A stretch of 64,000 bases of DNA from Aequorivita iocasae. GTDB taxonomy: Bacteria > Bacteroidota > Bacteroidia > Flavobacteriales > Flavobacteriaceae. A program made the translations under genes and the position numbers. The notes under the pieces are model-generated. The model saw only the letters and a list, made by a program, of their open reading frames with translations, searched no databases and was not told the origin of the DNA. The stretch lies in the NCBI RefSeq assembly GCF_016757735.1, contig NZ_CP068439.1, forward strand, positions 1,240,001 to 1,304,000. The letters run 5' to 3'. This document shows, in pieces, positions 1 to 8,700 of the stretch. Within the stretch, counting starts at the first letter, position 1, and each line of letters begins with the position of its first letter.

Positions 1-2
1 CA

Positions 3-83
3 TTTCACTATCGTTCCAGAAATCCATTTATGATAATAGGAACTTTTACCCCTAAAATTGATACACAAACCAGCCTCTTCTAA
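3..83 (+). CDS. Possible 3' end of a gene cut by the left edge
   Basis: A frame is open from the left edge for 26 codons and ends in a TAA that directly abuts the ATG of the HNH gene, in the same frame. If real, it would be the tail of an upstream partner, translationally coupled to the HNH gene. The visible residues include NPFMIIGTF, which I do not assign to a family. The piece is short enough to be a chance open frame. Confidence 0.25.
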   Translation, partial: FHYRSRNPFMIIGTFTPKIDTQTSLF

Positions 84-890
84 ATGCGCTGTATTTTCTG
101 CAAACAAATATCAGATTTATCTAAAAGTGTCCAGCATATAATTCCTGAATCATTGGGAAACAAGGATTTGATTCTTTCCTATGGGACGGTATGTGATTCT
201 TGTAATCAATATTTTGCGATTAAAATAGAAAAGCCGATGTTAGAAATGAACTATTTTCAAAATGTCAGGTTCAGGAATCAAATTAAAAGTAAAAAAGGTA
301 GAAATATTACTTACAAAACTCTCTTCCCTCATAAAGATGGTGGTTGGTTCGATATGTATATTCAGGATGACAGCCTTGCATTCAGTGGCGATGATTCAAA
401 AATTATCAATTTAATTAAAGAAAAAAAAGTAAATAAAATGATGTTTGAAGTGGTTGACCAGCCAGTATATCCCAACATCAATGTCTCACGTTTCCTTGCA
501 AAAACAGCTATTGAAGCCTTTGCTATAAAATTTGAAGACGATAGGAAATTACTAAATGAAATGATTGATATGCCTCAATTAGATCCATTAAGAGAATTTG
601 CTCGATATGGAAAAGGAAAATTTTGGAACTATCACCAACGTCGCATTTATTCTGAGGAAACTCGTTTTGAAGACCCTCTACACCATCCAGAACCTTATGA
701 AGTACTACACGAATTGGATTTCTTGATACTTAAGCCGGGTATATATTATTTCGTTTTGGTAATTATGGGTATTGAGTATGTTATCAATTGTGGCGCTTCT
801 GAATTGGATTTATATAAACATTGGTTATTGAAAAATGATGATATTTCACCCATTAGAAGATTTTCGGAAAGAATAATAAATAAAAAATGA
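84..890 (+). CDS. HNH-endonuclease-like zinc-finger protein
   Basis: A 268-residue protein whose N-terminus carries C3-x2-C6, then HIIPESLGN at 18-26 and C37-x2-C40-N41. This is the CxxC...H..PE..G...CxxCN layout of HNH_5-like nuclease domains, where the cysteines bind a structural zinc and the histidine is catalytic. The remaining 220 residues match nothing I recognise. Such proteins occur both as solitary defence-island nucleases and as uncharacterised proteins, so nuclease activity is inferred. The gene lies on the plus strand and converges on the minus-strand defence operon, leaving 59 nt between stop codons. Confidence 0.6.
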   Translation: MRCIFCKQISDLSKSVQHIIPESLGNKDLILSYGTVCDSCNQYFAIKIEKPMLEMNYFQNVRFRNQIKSKKGRNITYKTLFPHKDGGWFDMYIQDDSLAFSGDDSKIINLIKEKKVNKMMFEVVDQPVYPNINVSRFLAKTAIEAFAIKFEDDRKLLNEMIDMPQLDPLREFARYGKGKFWNYHQRRIYSEETRFEDPLHHPEPYEVLHELDFLILKPGIYYFVLVIMGIEYVINCGASELDLYKHWLLKNDDISPIRRFSERIINKK

Positions 891-949
891 AGCAATTTAG
901 ATAATTTCTTATTAAAATTTTACATCCTGCCTATTTACTCCAAAAAAAT

Positions 950-1537
950 TCAATGTGTTATAAATCTATTGTAATAATGTAGTTTTAACTGTAATGCGAC
1001 ATACACTTCAAATAAGTAAAGCTCTGTTGAGCCTTGTATGGGCAAAAAGGATACCTGGCAATCTTCTCTCAAAATCTTTTTAAATGGTCCTGAAAACTGT
1101 TCAAAATTAAGTTCCTTTCTCGTTCCTGTGTGCTTTATTCCCAAAACCTCATTATGGTATTCTCTACCCATGGTGTAACTCAAAGAAGATGAGAAATGAT
1201 TTGATCCTTTTATATGTTGATGTATACGTTTAATAACACCGCGGGATATTCCTGTGTAAAATGGTTCATCATCTAACCAAAAGAGATAAATACCCTTAAA
1301 ATCTTTGGATTGCTCTAATTGAGGGATTAGGGCTTTTAAGGAATTGCGAGACGTCCCCTTTCCAACTCCTATTTTACCAAAGTTCTCAAATATACTAATC
1401 ACCCTTGACCTATTTGTAAGCTTAGTGAGCATTGCAGGAAAATTTTCAATTATATCCTTAAATTCCCGAGTTTCATCAGGCAAGAAATTTGGTGGCCAAT
1501 ACTTTTGAAGTTTTACGGTTGGTTTTGCATCTGTCAT
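950..1537 (-). CDS. Small GIY-YIG nuclease-domain protein, last gene of the defence operon
   Basis: A 195-residue protein with a single GIY-YIG fold. GIY is at 82-84, FYTGIS at 93-98 (in the YIG position), a conserved arginine at 104 with H108, and a glutamate near 177 that fits the metal-binding position. GIY-YIG domains cut DNA with one metal ion. The first 80 residues are of unknown function. It starts 8 nt after the DUF3800 gene, so the two are probably co-transcribed. It differs from the larger GIY-YIG protein encoded upstream in the operon, so the locus carries two separate nuclease candidates of this fold. Confidence 0.7.
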   Translation of the reverse strand: MTDAKPTVKLQKYWPPNFLPDETREFKDIIENFPAMLTKLTNRSRVISIFENFGKIGVGKGTSRNSLKALIPQLEQSKDFKGIYLFWLDDEPFYTGISRGVIKRIHQHIKGSNHFSSSLSYTMGREYHNEVLGIKHTGTRKELNFEQFSGPFKKILREDCQVSFLPIQGSTELYLFEVYVALQLKLHYYNRFITH

Positions 1538-1545
1538 TGTGAATA

Positions 1546-2613
1546 CTAATCTTTAAAAGCTTGCGGAAAATTGTGAACTAAAAAATCAAGTGGGTTAATA
1601 CCTTCTCCTTTCTCTAAACCCAATGCTGTTGGCGACACATCGTCTGTTGGCCATAGGCAATGAGAATTCGACAATTGGAATAGCTTACTTTCTTTAATTT
1701 GTTTTGAAAACTTTTCCATTTTACCTTTTTCATTATTATAAGCAAATGCAATTGCGCTGGCAATTAAATCAGCACATTGAACACCCATTTCATCAGTAGA
1801 GCTAACCAATTCAACAGATGAGATTTGATGAGGAAAACTCATAGTACGATTGTCATATCCTATTTCTATGGTTTTGCTGGTATTTACCACAAGTTCAAGA
1901 GTTTTCTCGATGTACGTGTTGTAATGTTCAATTTGTTTTGACTGATCAAATCTTACATCAATTTTATCATTAATCTGTTTTGCCCATTTATCACAAAGAA
2001 CTAAAAAGGTAGAAAATGTGACATCTATGGAAAATTGGTCAATCGCATCCAATACTTCTTCAATATAGCTTTTACTTTTTCTAACAGGCTCCAGAATTTC
2101 TTTTTCATCAATTTGGCAATATAGTTCTTCAGTTATAGTGTAGAAATTACTAATTGATACAGCATCTTTATTTCTAATCATTGCAACAAATGATTCAAGA
2201 AAAATATTGAATAAATCTTTATTCCAATAGAAGTTACCGAAGTAGAATATCCAATTTGCATAGGCGATATGGCGACCGTGAAGGTATAGGTCATATCCTT
2301 TATGATAAAAAACCGTCTCAATCAATAAATCAACTATCTGGCCACAAGTGGCAAATTCCTTATTCGCATAATATAGTATTATGTGATCTTCCATAATCCA
2401 AGAACTGTTCAAAAAGGCTAAAATCTTCCTTCGACCTGCACCACTATTTTTTAATTGCTTAAAATGGATCTCGCCATCTACATTAAAGATTGATTTTATG
2501 TCATTCTGTGCCTTCTCATCATAATTCACGGAAGCTAAAACAAAAACCTTTTGATCTTTATTGAGCATATCCTGACCAGTATTTCCAGCCTCATCAAAAT
2601 AGATTTTATTCAT
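1546..2613 (-). CDS. DUF3800 family protein (RNase H-like fold)
   Basis: A 355-residue protein beginning with the family's signature acidic strand, YFDEAGNTG at 5-13, and ending the domain with the typical QCADLIA at 279-285. Both acidic motifs (D7/E8 and D282) suit an RNase H-like metal site. DUF3800 proteins are common in defence islands and mobile elements, but their biochemical role is not settled; nuclease activity is inferred from the fold. It lies 82 nt downstream of the large GIY-YIG gene and 8 nt upstream of the small one, on the same strand. Confidence 0.7.
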   Translation of the reverse strand: MNKIYFDEAGNTGQDMLNKDQKVFVLASVNYDEKAQNDIKSIFNVDGEIHFKQLKNSGAGRRKILAFLNSSWIMEDHIILYYANKEFATCGQIVDLLIETVFYHKGYDLYLHGRHIAYANWIFYFGNFYWNKDLFNIFLESFVAMIRNKDAVSISNFYTITEELYCQIDEKEILEPVRKSKSYIEEVLDAIDQFSIDVTFSTFLVLCDKWAKQINDKIDVRFDQSKQIEHYNTYIEKTLELVVNTSKTIEIGYDNRTMSFPHQISSVELVSSTDEMGVQCADLIASAIAFAYNNEKGKMEKFSKQIKESKLFQLSNSHCLWPTDDVSPTALGLEKGEGINPLDFLVHNFPQAFKD

Positions 2614-2695
2614 TTTAGGAATTTTTCATTGTATTGATAAAATGTTTAAGAGGAAGGTGATCTTGACACCTATAAGTTTGTTGTAGCCATTTTTG

Positions 2696-3907
2696 TCATC
2701 GTCTCTTCAACTCCGCCGCTTTAGTATCATAATAATAATCTCCAATTGTCCCATCCTTAATCTTATCAACCATTTCATCAATAACAAATATTGGAACTAA
2801 AAACCATTCTTTAACTTTAACCAATTTTCCAAAACGATCCTTGACATCAATCTCCAGGTTTGCATTACCGAAAAATTTCTGAATAACCCTTTCCAACTTC
2901 ATACGATTGATATTACCTAGCTTGTAAGTCGCTACAATTTCAACTTCCGCCATCAGATAGGTTGGATCGTTTTTAGCATTTGAAATTCGCTTTTTCACCT
3001 CTTGTCCTGTTACACCAATTTTGTGAATCACATTTCTGTTCTCCGCTACTAAAGGGTGATTGGAGAGAGAACGAAGAACGTAAATAGTACCGCTTTCAAG
3101 ATCATCATCACTGTTCTCTCCTGAGAATAATGGACCCAAATTAGGCTCGGAAACAAATCGACTCGTTTCATCTTTATACATTGCCCGAATGAGTGACCTT
3201 AATAAAATATTACTTTCTGTACCATTCGCATAAATAACTCTTAATCGGGCGTCATCTTCACCATTTGGAGCTTTAAAGAATTCTCCGATCTTAGCAATGT
3301 ATGCAATCTGCCCTCCAATAATAACAAATTGCCCTTCGCTAAGCGATGCTTTAGTAAAACCGGCGTCTTTTCTGAAACGTATTGTGTTTCGATAACCAAT
3401 ATCAATATCGCCCTTCACTTCATCAAATAGAGGTTTAAATTTGTCAAAATCTTCACATACTTCCCTATTCGCCATTTCCTCCATAGTCCTTTTTACTGAA
3501 CGTGGTTTAACAAATTTTAAATGAGTGATCGAATCATCTTCTTCGTCATCAACCCAAAGTTTTGCTAATAACTCATCATCACTTAAATTTTCTGGAATGC
3601 TTGAAATATTCTCATAATCCCCACTAAGAATGTTTTGATAATCCATATCGCCTAATAAGGTCTTATGATTTTTAATTTTGATAATCTGATCAAGCCTAAC
3701 CGCGTATAATCTTTCAAAAATATCCTTGTCTTCTCCGTGCTCCGGCAAACGACCGTTTTTATCCACAAATTTTTGAATTTCCTCAAAACCAGCAATAATG
3801 CGCTCTTCTTGTTTAGTATGGGTGATAGATTTCTTGGCTTCAACTTCAACACCTAATGCTGAAAGAAGCGCATTGTCTTCATCAGTAAGTTTATTTTCTT
3901 TAGCCAT
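2696..3907 (-). CDS. GIY-YIG (T5orf172-type) nuclease subunit
   Basis: A 403-residue protein. The C-terminal third is a T5orf172/Mug113-type GIY-YIG domain: TIYVL at 274-278, KIGVTG at 296-301, arginine 307, glutamate 339, and EWFLVP at 367-372. The N-terminal part holds GRLP at 52-55 followed by FERLYAVRLD, a motif that also occurs at the end of the helicase encoded just upstream. I chose the ATG at 3907, which overlaps the helicase stop by 8 nt (ATGGCTAA); in-frame ATGs at 3919 and 3943 would overlap the helicase more deeply. The tight coupling suggests it is the nuclease partner of the helicase and methyltransferase. Confidence 0.75.
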   Translation of the reverse strand: MAKENKLTDEDNALLSALGVEVEAKKSITHTKQEERIIAGFEEIQKFVDKNGRLPEHGEDKDIFERLYAVRLDQIIKIKNHKTLLGDMDYQNILSGDYENISSIPENLSDDELLAKLWVDDEEDDSITHLKFVKPRSVKRTMEEMANREVCEDFDKFKPLFDEVKGDIDIGYRNTIRFRKDAGFTKASLSEGQFVIIGGQIAYIAKIGEFFKAPNGEDDARLRVIYANGTESNILLRSLIRAMYKDETSRFVSEPNLGPLFSGENSDDDLESGTIYVLRSLSNHPLVAENRNVIHKIGVTGQEVKKRISNAKNDPTYLMAEVEIVATYKLGNINRMKLERVIQKFFGNANLEIDVKDRFGKLVKVKEWFLVPIFVIDEMVDKIKDGTIGDYYYDTKAAELKRR

Positions 3908-5951
3908 TTTGTTCTTCATATTTTTTTCGTGCAAGGAATGCAATTCCTTGGGCCATTCGTTGTTCCCAAGGATCAGCAGATTTTATGTCTGGCAACCGTC
4001 CTCTTTCATTTTTAAACTTCAAAGCACGCTTAGCCAGTTCACGAGCTTCCTCTAGTGATATATTCGGTTTTCTACCCGAAATCACCTCTGCCATAGCCTT
4101 TAAACTTTTCTCGGTCATTGCCTTTGATAAAATTGCATAGGCTTCACTAAATGGATTAATGCTGTCAATCCAATCCACATCCAAATCCCTTACATCCATC
4201 GTAAATTTGCGGACTCCATCAATTAATGAAGTATTTGCTTGATTCTTTAATTCATCACTGGCATTAAGTGCTTTCTTCCCCATTTGAGTGAGGTTTAGCG
4301 CTGCAATAGCGAATTGTCTTATCGCCTCTCGTTCTTCATCATCTATTTCAGGATATTTTTCCTTAATTATTTTTCCCATTCTTATCTGGGTTAACTCTTG
4401 CGGAACCAATTCCTCATCAAATAATCCACGTCCTAACGCTTCCTTATCTTGGGCAAAAGCAGCTATCACCTCATTTAAATCTTCTTTACAAATACGCTGA
4501 GCACTTTCACTTTTAGGCATTGAGAGGCCCTTAATCTCAACCTCATATTGACCTGTCTCTTCATTAAAACCGATATTTTCCTTGTCGGGATTATATCCTC
4601 CTTCTCCATAATCTACTCCTTCCAAAGGTCCACTCTGAGGATTCTTTGGAGTGAAATTAAACCTTGGCGTTAATACTTGTTCCATTAAAAGACTCGCAGA
4701 AATCGCCTTTAAAGTATCATTCACAGCATCTGTTACTGCTTCTTCAGAAGCCTCTACTTCGGCAATTAAATTTGTGAATCTCGTTTGGATTTTATGAGGT
4801 GCATCACGGGTGGCGCGACCTATTATCTGAACAATTTCTGTTAAACTAGAGCGATACCCAATGGTAAGTGCGTGTTCACACCATATCCAATCGAAACCTT
4901 CTTTAGCCATTCCAAGAGCAATGATAATATCGACGTGATCACGATTTGTTTTAATATCTGGTAATCTAAGTGCTGCTTGAACTCTGGATCGCTTTAAAAC
5001 GTCATCATCCACCAAATCGGCTATTTTGATGATTTTTCCCTCCTTGGTTTTAACCAAATGAAACCCAGTATCAGGATCAACACCTAGCCATTCTCCTAAC
5101 TGATCTATGATATGTTCAACTTCTTTAATCTTTTGGCCAGTGCTCTCACGCGAGTTGACATTGGGTATATGAATAATTGTTTTTTCGTTTGGATTTAGCA
5201 CATTCAAGATTGCATCGGAGTAGGCTTCACTATAAAAGTAGTAACCAATATTGAGCGTCTTTAAATATTCATATCCATTTAATTGCTCGTAATAGGTGTA
5301 AGTCACAGTTTCAAATTTGGATTCATCCTCTGGCATTAAGACTGGATTAGCGTCACCACGAAAATACGATCCTGTCATTGCTACAATATGTGCTCTATCT
5401 CTAGAAATCAAATCTTTTAGTTGTGTTCCCAGAACATTATTATCATCGGCACTTACGTGATGGAATTCATCGATGGCAATCAATCTATCATCAAAAACAT
5501 CCACGCCAAAACGTTCAACGGCAAAGCGGAACGTTGCGTGGGTACAAACGAGCACTTCATCCCCACTTTCTAAAAAAGTCTTCACAGAATTCACCTTACT
5601 CCCATCCTCTCCAGGCGAGTTGCATAGATTCCATTTGGGTTGTACAAACCAATCATAATGAAAACCATATTTTGTTAGCTGTTCATTCGCAAAGCTTGAA
5701 CCAATAGACTTTTCGGGTACTGCTATAATAGCCTGTTTAATTCCTTGACTGTTAAGTTTGTCAAGCGCGATGAACATTAACGCACGGCTTTTACCCGAAG
5801 CTGGCGGTGATTTGATAAGTAAATATTGCTCCCCACGCTTTTCATAAGCACGCTCTTGCATTTCTCGCATCCCCAGTTCATTGGATTTAATAGAATTCCC
5901 TGTACCTTTATAACTTACAGTAACTGTGGGTATTGATTTTTGTTTTGTCAT
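3900..5951 (-). CDS. Superfamily 2 DEAD/DEAH helicase, motor subunit
   Basis: A 683-residue ATPase. Walker A is SPPASGKS at 48-55, the DExH box is DEFH at 161-164, motif III is TGS at 193-195, and motif VI is QIIGRATRD at 375-383. The second RecA-like half carries ALGMAKEGFDW at 345-355, typical of type I/III-like restriction motors. Residues 400-683 are an unassigned extension ending in a GRLP motif (651-654) shared with the nuclease encoded next. It overlaps the methyltransferase stop by 4 nt (ATGA) and the nuclease start by 8 nt. A role as ATP-driven DNA translocase linking methylation-site recognition to cleavage is inferred. Confidence 0.85.
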   Translation of the reverse strand: MTKQKSIPTVTVSYKGTGNSIKSNELGMREMQERAYEKRGEQYLLIKSPPASGKSRALMFIALDKLNSQGIKQAIIAVPEKSIGSSFANEQLTKYGFHYDWFVQPKWNLCNSPGEDGSKVNSVKTFLESGDEVLVCTHATFRFAVERFGVDVFDDRLIAIDEFHHVSADDNNVLGTQLKDLISRDRAHIVAMTGSYFRGDANPVLMPEDESKFETVTYTYYEQLNGYEYLKTLNIGYYFYSEAYSDAILNVLNPNEKTIIHIPNVNSRESTGQKIKEVEHIIDQLGEWLGVDPDTGFHLVKTKEGKIIKIADLVDDDVLKRSRVQAALRLPDIKTNRDHVDIIIALGMAKEGFDWIWCEHALTIGYRSSLTEIVQIIGRATRDAPHKIQTRFTNLIAEVEASEEAVTDAVNDTLKAISASLLMEQVLTPRFNFTPKNPQSGPLEGVDYGEGGYNPDKENIGFNEETGQYEVEIKGLSMPKSESAQRICKEDLNEVIAAFAQDKEALGRGLFDEELVPQELTQIRMGKIIKEKYPEIDDEEREAIRQFAIAALNLTQMGKKALNASDELKNQANTSLIDGVRKFTMDVRDLDVDWIDSINPFSEAYAILSKAMTEKSLKAMAEVISGRKPNISLEEARELAKRALKFKNERGRLPDIKSADPWEQRMAQGIAFLARKKYEEQNG

Positions 5952-8686
5952 ACTTTCTTTAAATGGTTAGTCATTTGGGTGTAGAGTTCAAATAGTTTTT
6001 CAAGACGCTCCGTATCATTTCTAAAACGACGCCCTATATAAATGCGTTCCAAAACCTCATCATTTCTCTCGTGCGCTTGCTTTAAATCCTTAGGCATTTT
6101 TTTTGGGTCGTATAAATCAGCTATAGTAGCTGGGAAATGCCGTTCTCTAGCAATTAGAATTTCTTCGGCACACTCTGTTAAATCTTTTTTATTTTTTTCA
6201 GTAAGCTTTGGCAATGGAAAAGTGTTATATCCAAGAACATTTGAATAACTGATTCTTTCTTCAAGTTTACCACAAACCGTCTCAATCCAAGTCTTATGTA
6301 ACTTTGAGGAGCATACAGAAAAAAGATAAATTTCGGGGTCATAAACCGTAAAGAGCTTATTTGTACTTATACAGTTTGCACCTAATAACTCACCAGTTAA
6401 ATATTCTCTTTTCTCCGATGAAACTTCGGGCATCACAAGTGATAATCTTCCATATCCTTGAATTTGAATAAATCGATGGCTCAAACCGGCTTTATTCTGA
6501 GTGGATTTTGCAGAACTTTTGAGTCTTGCTTGTTTAACCAATTTAATCCTATTCTTTATCTGAGGTATCATTCGCGCCTTCTGCAATTTATCATCTTCAA
6601 TCCATAAGCAATATCGTTTAGAGCCATCTATCAATTCCTTTGCTCCAAATAGAGGCCTTATAAATTCCCTAGAATCAGGAGAAATTTCTTCAAGTTCTCT
6701 CTTTTCTTCACTTGATAGAATTAGGTTGCCACCATCCGTTGGCTGATTCCCCTTCAACATTTTAGGTAAATTGGATATTGAATTTGAATATCTTGGTATA
6801 AACACATCTCGATAATCAATAAGGTAAGGATTGATATGTCGAACGTTTTTACGAGAGTCTTCGAAATAAAGAAATTTATCTGCAGAAGAAGAAATTCTCA
6901 CACCTACAATTACGCAAGTTACTCCAGCATTGTTCTGTGCTAAATTGCTCCATTTAAATGCTGTATGAGCAAAACCTATTTCTTGATTATTTGATAGAAT
7001 ATGTGGCCATAATATGTTTACTTGCTCTCCTTGGCATATTGAATTCGTTGTAACAAAAGCATAGGCTCCATCTGTTTGTTCATAAAATTTAGATGCTAAC
7101 CAGAACCATCCAGATATATAATCTAAATTTTTAAACCTTATATTATGAGGATCAAATAAATCTTTAAGATCACTCTTTTGATTTGTATTCTGTTTTGAAC
7201 TTCCTGCGTAAGGTGGATTTCCACAAATAAAAGTTTCACCCCCTTCATTATCAAAGTCAATTTCTGCTTGATCCAAAGGACTACTAAAAAGATCATCCCC
7301 GTGAAGTTTTACGCCTGTTCCCGTTGGTGGGCATACCGAAAGCCAATTGATGCGCAAGGCATTTCCTTTGGTAATCCAATTTTCTGCATCTAAGGGTAAA
7401 AACTCCGCCAGAGCTAACTGATTACCTCGGTAAAGTACATCACATTGATATTCGGCTATTATAAGTGCGAGTCTCGCAATTTCTGAGGAGAAATCCCGAA
7501 GCTCAATACCCCTGAAATTAGTAAGCGGGATTTCACTTGAAAGATTTTTTTCTCCCCTTCGTTTATTAATTTCATATTCAATTTCACGAATTTGCTTATA
7601 AGCTATCACTAAAAAATTCCCAGAACCACAAGCAGGATCGAATACTCTAATACGTGCCATACGTCTGCGCAAATTCAATAACTTTCTGGCATTATCTCCT
7701 GCTTGCTCTAAATGCTCTCTTAGATCATCTAGAAATAATGGATTTAGAACCTTTAAGATGTTTGGAACAGAAGTGTAATGCATTCCTAGCATACCACGTT
7801 CTTCATCATCCGCAACAGCCTGAATCATAGACCCAAAAATATCCGGATTAATTTTTTTCCAATCCAGATTACCCACGTGAATTAAGTATGACCGTGCAAT
7901 CTTAGTAAATTTTGGAACATCAGTTGACCCAGAAAACAACTCCCCATTTACATAAGGAAACTTATTGGCCCAGGCCTTTATATTATTTTTTTCGCGGTCT
8001 TTTAATTTCGTATCCATTGCCCGAAACATTTCACTGATTATCTCGTGTGTATCCGAAGCATCACTCATACTCATTTGCTGTACGGTAAGTGTAAAAAGCC
8101 CTTCCCCTTGGAATATACCGGTATCCTCTGCAAAAAAGCAGAAAATCAGGCGTGCCAAGAAATGGTTCATATCTGGCCGTCTTTCAGCAGTCGCCCACTC
8201 GGGATTGTGCTGTAATAATTCAATGTAGAGTTTATTTAATCTGCCTGTGGCTTTAATATCAAAGGCACTTTCTCTAATTTGTTTTACGGTACTTATTCCA
8301 GCCAATTCAAGGAAAAAGCTAAAGTATTCGTGAAAATCTTGGTATTTACAAACTAACGTTTCTCCACTAATTATATTTTCAGCTTGAAAATCTTGGCCAT
8401 CTGTTGCAAGGATGAATTGTGCTTTTGATTTTCTTGTTTCAGGAGTTTCTCTAAGTAGCGTTAATGCCTCTTCAACTTTGCCATTTTCAGAAACGACAAT
8501 GTGAATATTATTTCGTTGCAATACTCCTCCAACAATTGTTGACTTATTGGTGTTCCCTTCCCGCAAACGCTTAATAGTAGTAGGTTTATTTCCAAATGCT
8601 TCTAGAAATGAAAACGCAAATTCTTGCGGGTCAAATGGCTGCCTCGCTAAATCTGATACGGCTTCTTCAATTTCAACTGCGTTCAT
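5948..8686 (-). CDS. MmeI-like class I DNA adenine methyltransferase
   Basis: A 912-residue protein with the architecture of the large MmeI-like methyltransferases. There is an N-terminal domain (1-130), a helical spacer (130-300), the GMHYTS lead-in (301-306), SAM-binding motif I DPACGSGNFL at 350-359, catalytic NPPY at 490-493 (N6-adenine type), then a long C-terminal target-recognition region. In true MmeI enzymes the N-terminal domain is a D-ExK nuclease. Here I see no D...ExK triad in the first 130 residues, so cleavage is probably supplied by another subunit. It starts 14 nt after abiEii and overlaps the helicase by 4 nt. Confidence 0.87.
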   Translation of the reverse strand: MNAVEIEEAVSDLARQPFDPQEFAFSFLEAFGNKPTTIKRLREGNTNKSTIVGGVLQRNNIHIVVSENGKVEEALTLLRETPETRKSKAQFILATDGQDFQAENIISGETLVCKYQDFHEYFSFFLELAGISTVKQIRESAFDIKATGRLNKLYIELLQHNPEWATAERRPDMNHFLARLIFCFFAEDTGIFQGEGLFTLTVQQMSMSDASDTHEIISEMFRAMDTKLKDREKNNIKAWANKFPYVNGELFSGSTDVPKFTKIARSYLIHVGNLDWKKINPDIFGSMIQAVADDEERGMLGMHYTSVPNILKVLNPLFLDDLREHLEQAGDNARKLLNLRRRMARIRVFDPACGSGNFLVIAYKQIREIEYEINKRRGEKNLSSEIPLTNFRGIELRDFSSEIARLALIIAEYQCDVLYRGNQLALAEFLPLDAENWITKGNALRINWLSVCPPTGTGVKLHGDDLFSSPLDQAEIDFDNEGGETFICGNPPYAGSSKQNTNQKSDLKDLFDPHNIRFKNLDYISGWFWLASKFYEQTDGAYAFVTTNSICQGEQVNILWPHILSNNQEIGFAHTAFKWSNLAQNNAGVTCVIVGVRISSSADKFLYFEDSRKNVRHINPYLIDYRDVFIPRYSNSISNLPKMLKGNQPTDGGNLILSSEEKRELEEISPDSREFIRPLFGAKELIDGSKRYCLWIEDDKLQKARMIPQIKNRIKLVKQARLKSSAKSTQNKAGLSHRFIQIQGYGRLSLVMPEVSSEKREYLTGELLGANCISTNKLFTVYDPEIYLFSVCSSKLHKTWIETVCGKLEERISYSNVLGYNTFPLPKLTEKNKKDLTECAEEILIARERHFPATIADLYDPKKMPKDLKQAHERNDEVLERIYIGRRFRNDTERLEKLFELYTQMTNHLKKV

Positions 8687-8700
8687 TATAATTCATTATA

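Noticed and set aside
3798-4055. Plus-strand frames inside the helicase and nuclease genes
   Set aside because: They lie opposite well-supported minus-strand genes, have composition unlike real proteins here and no family match, so they are shadows.
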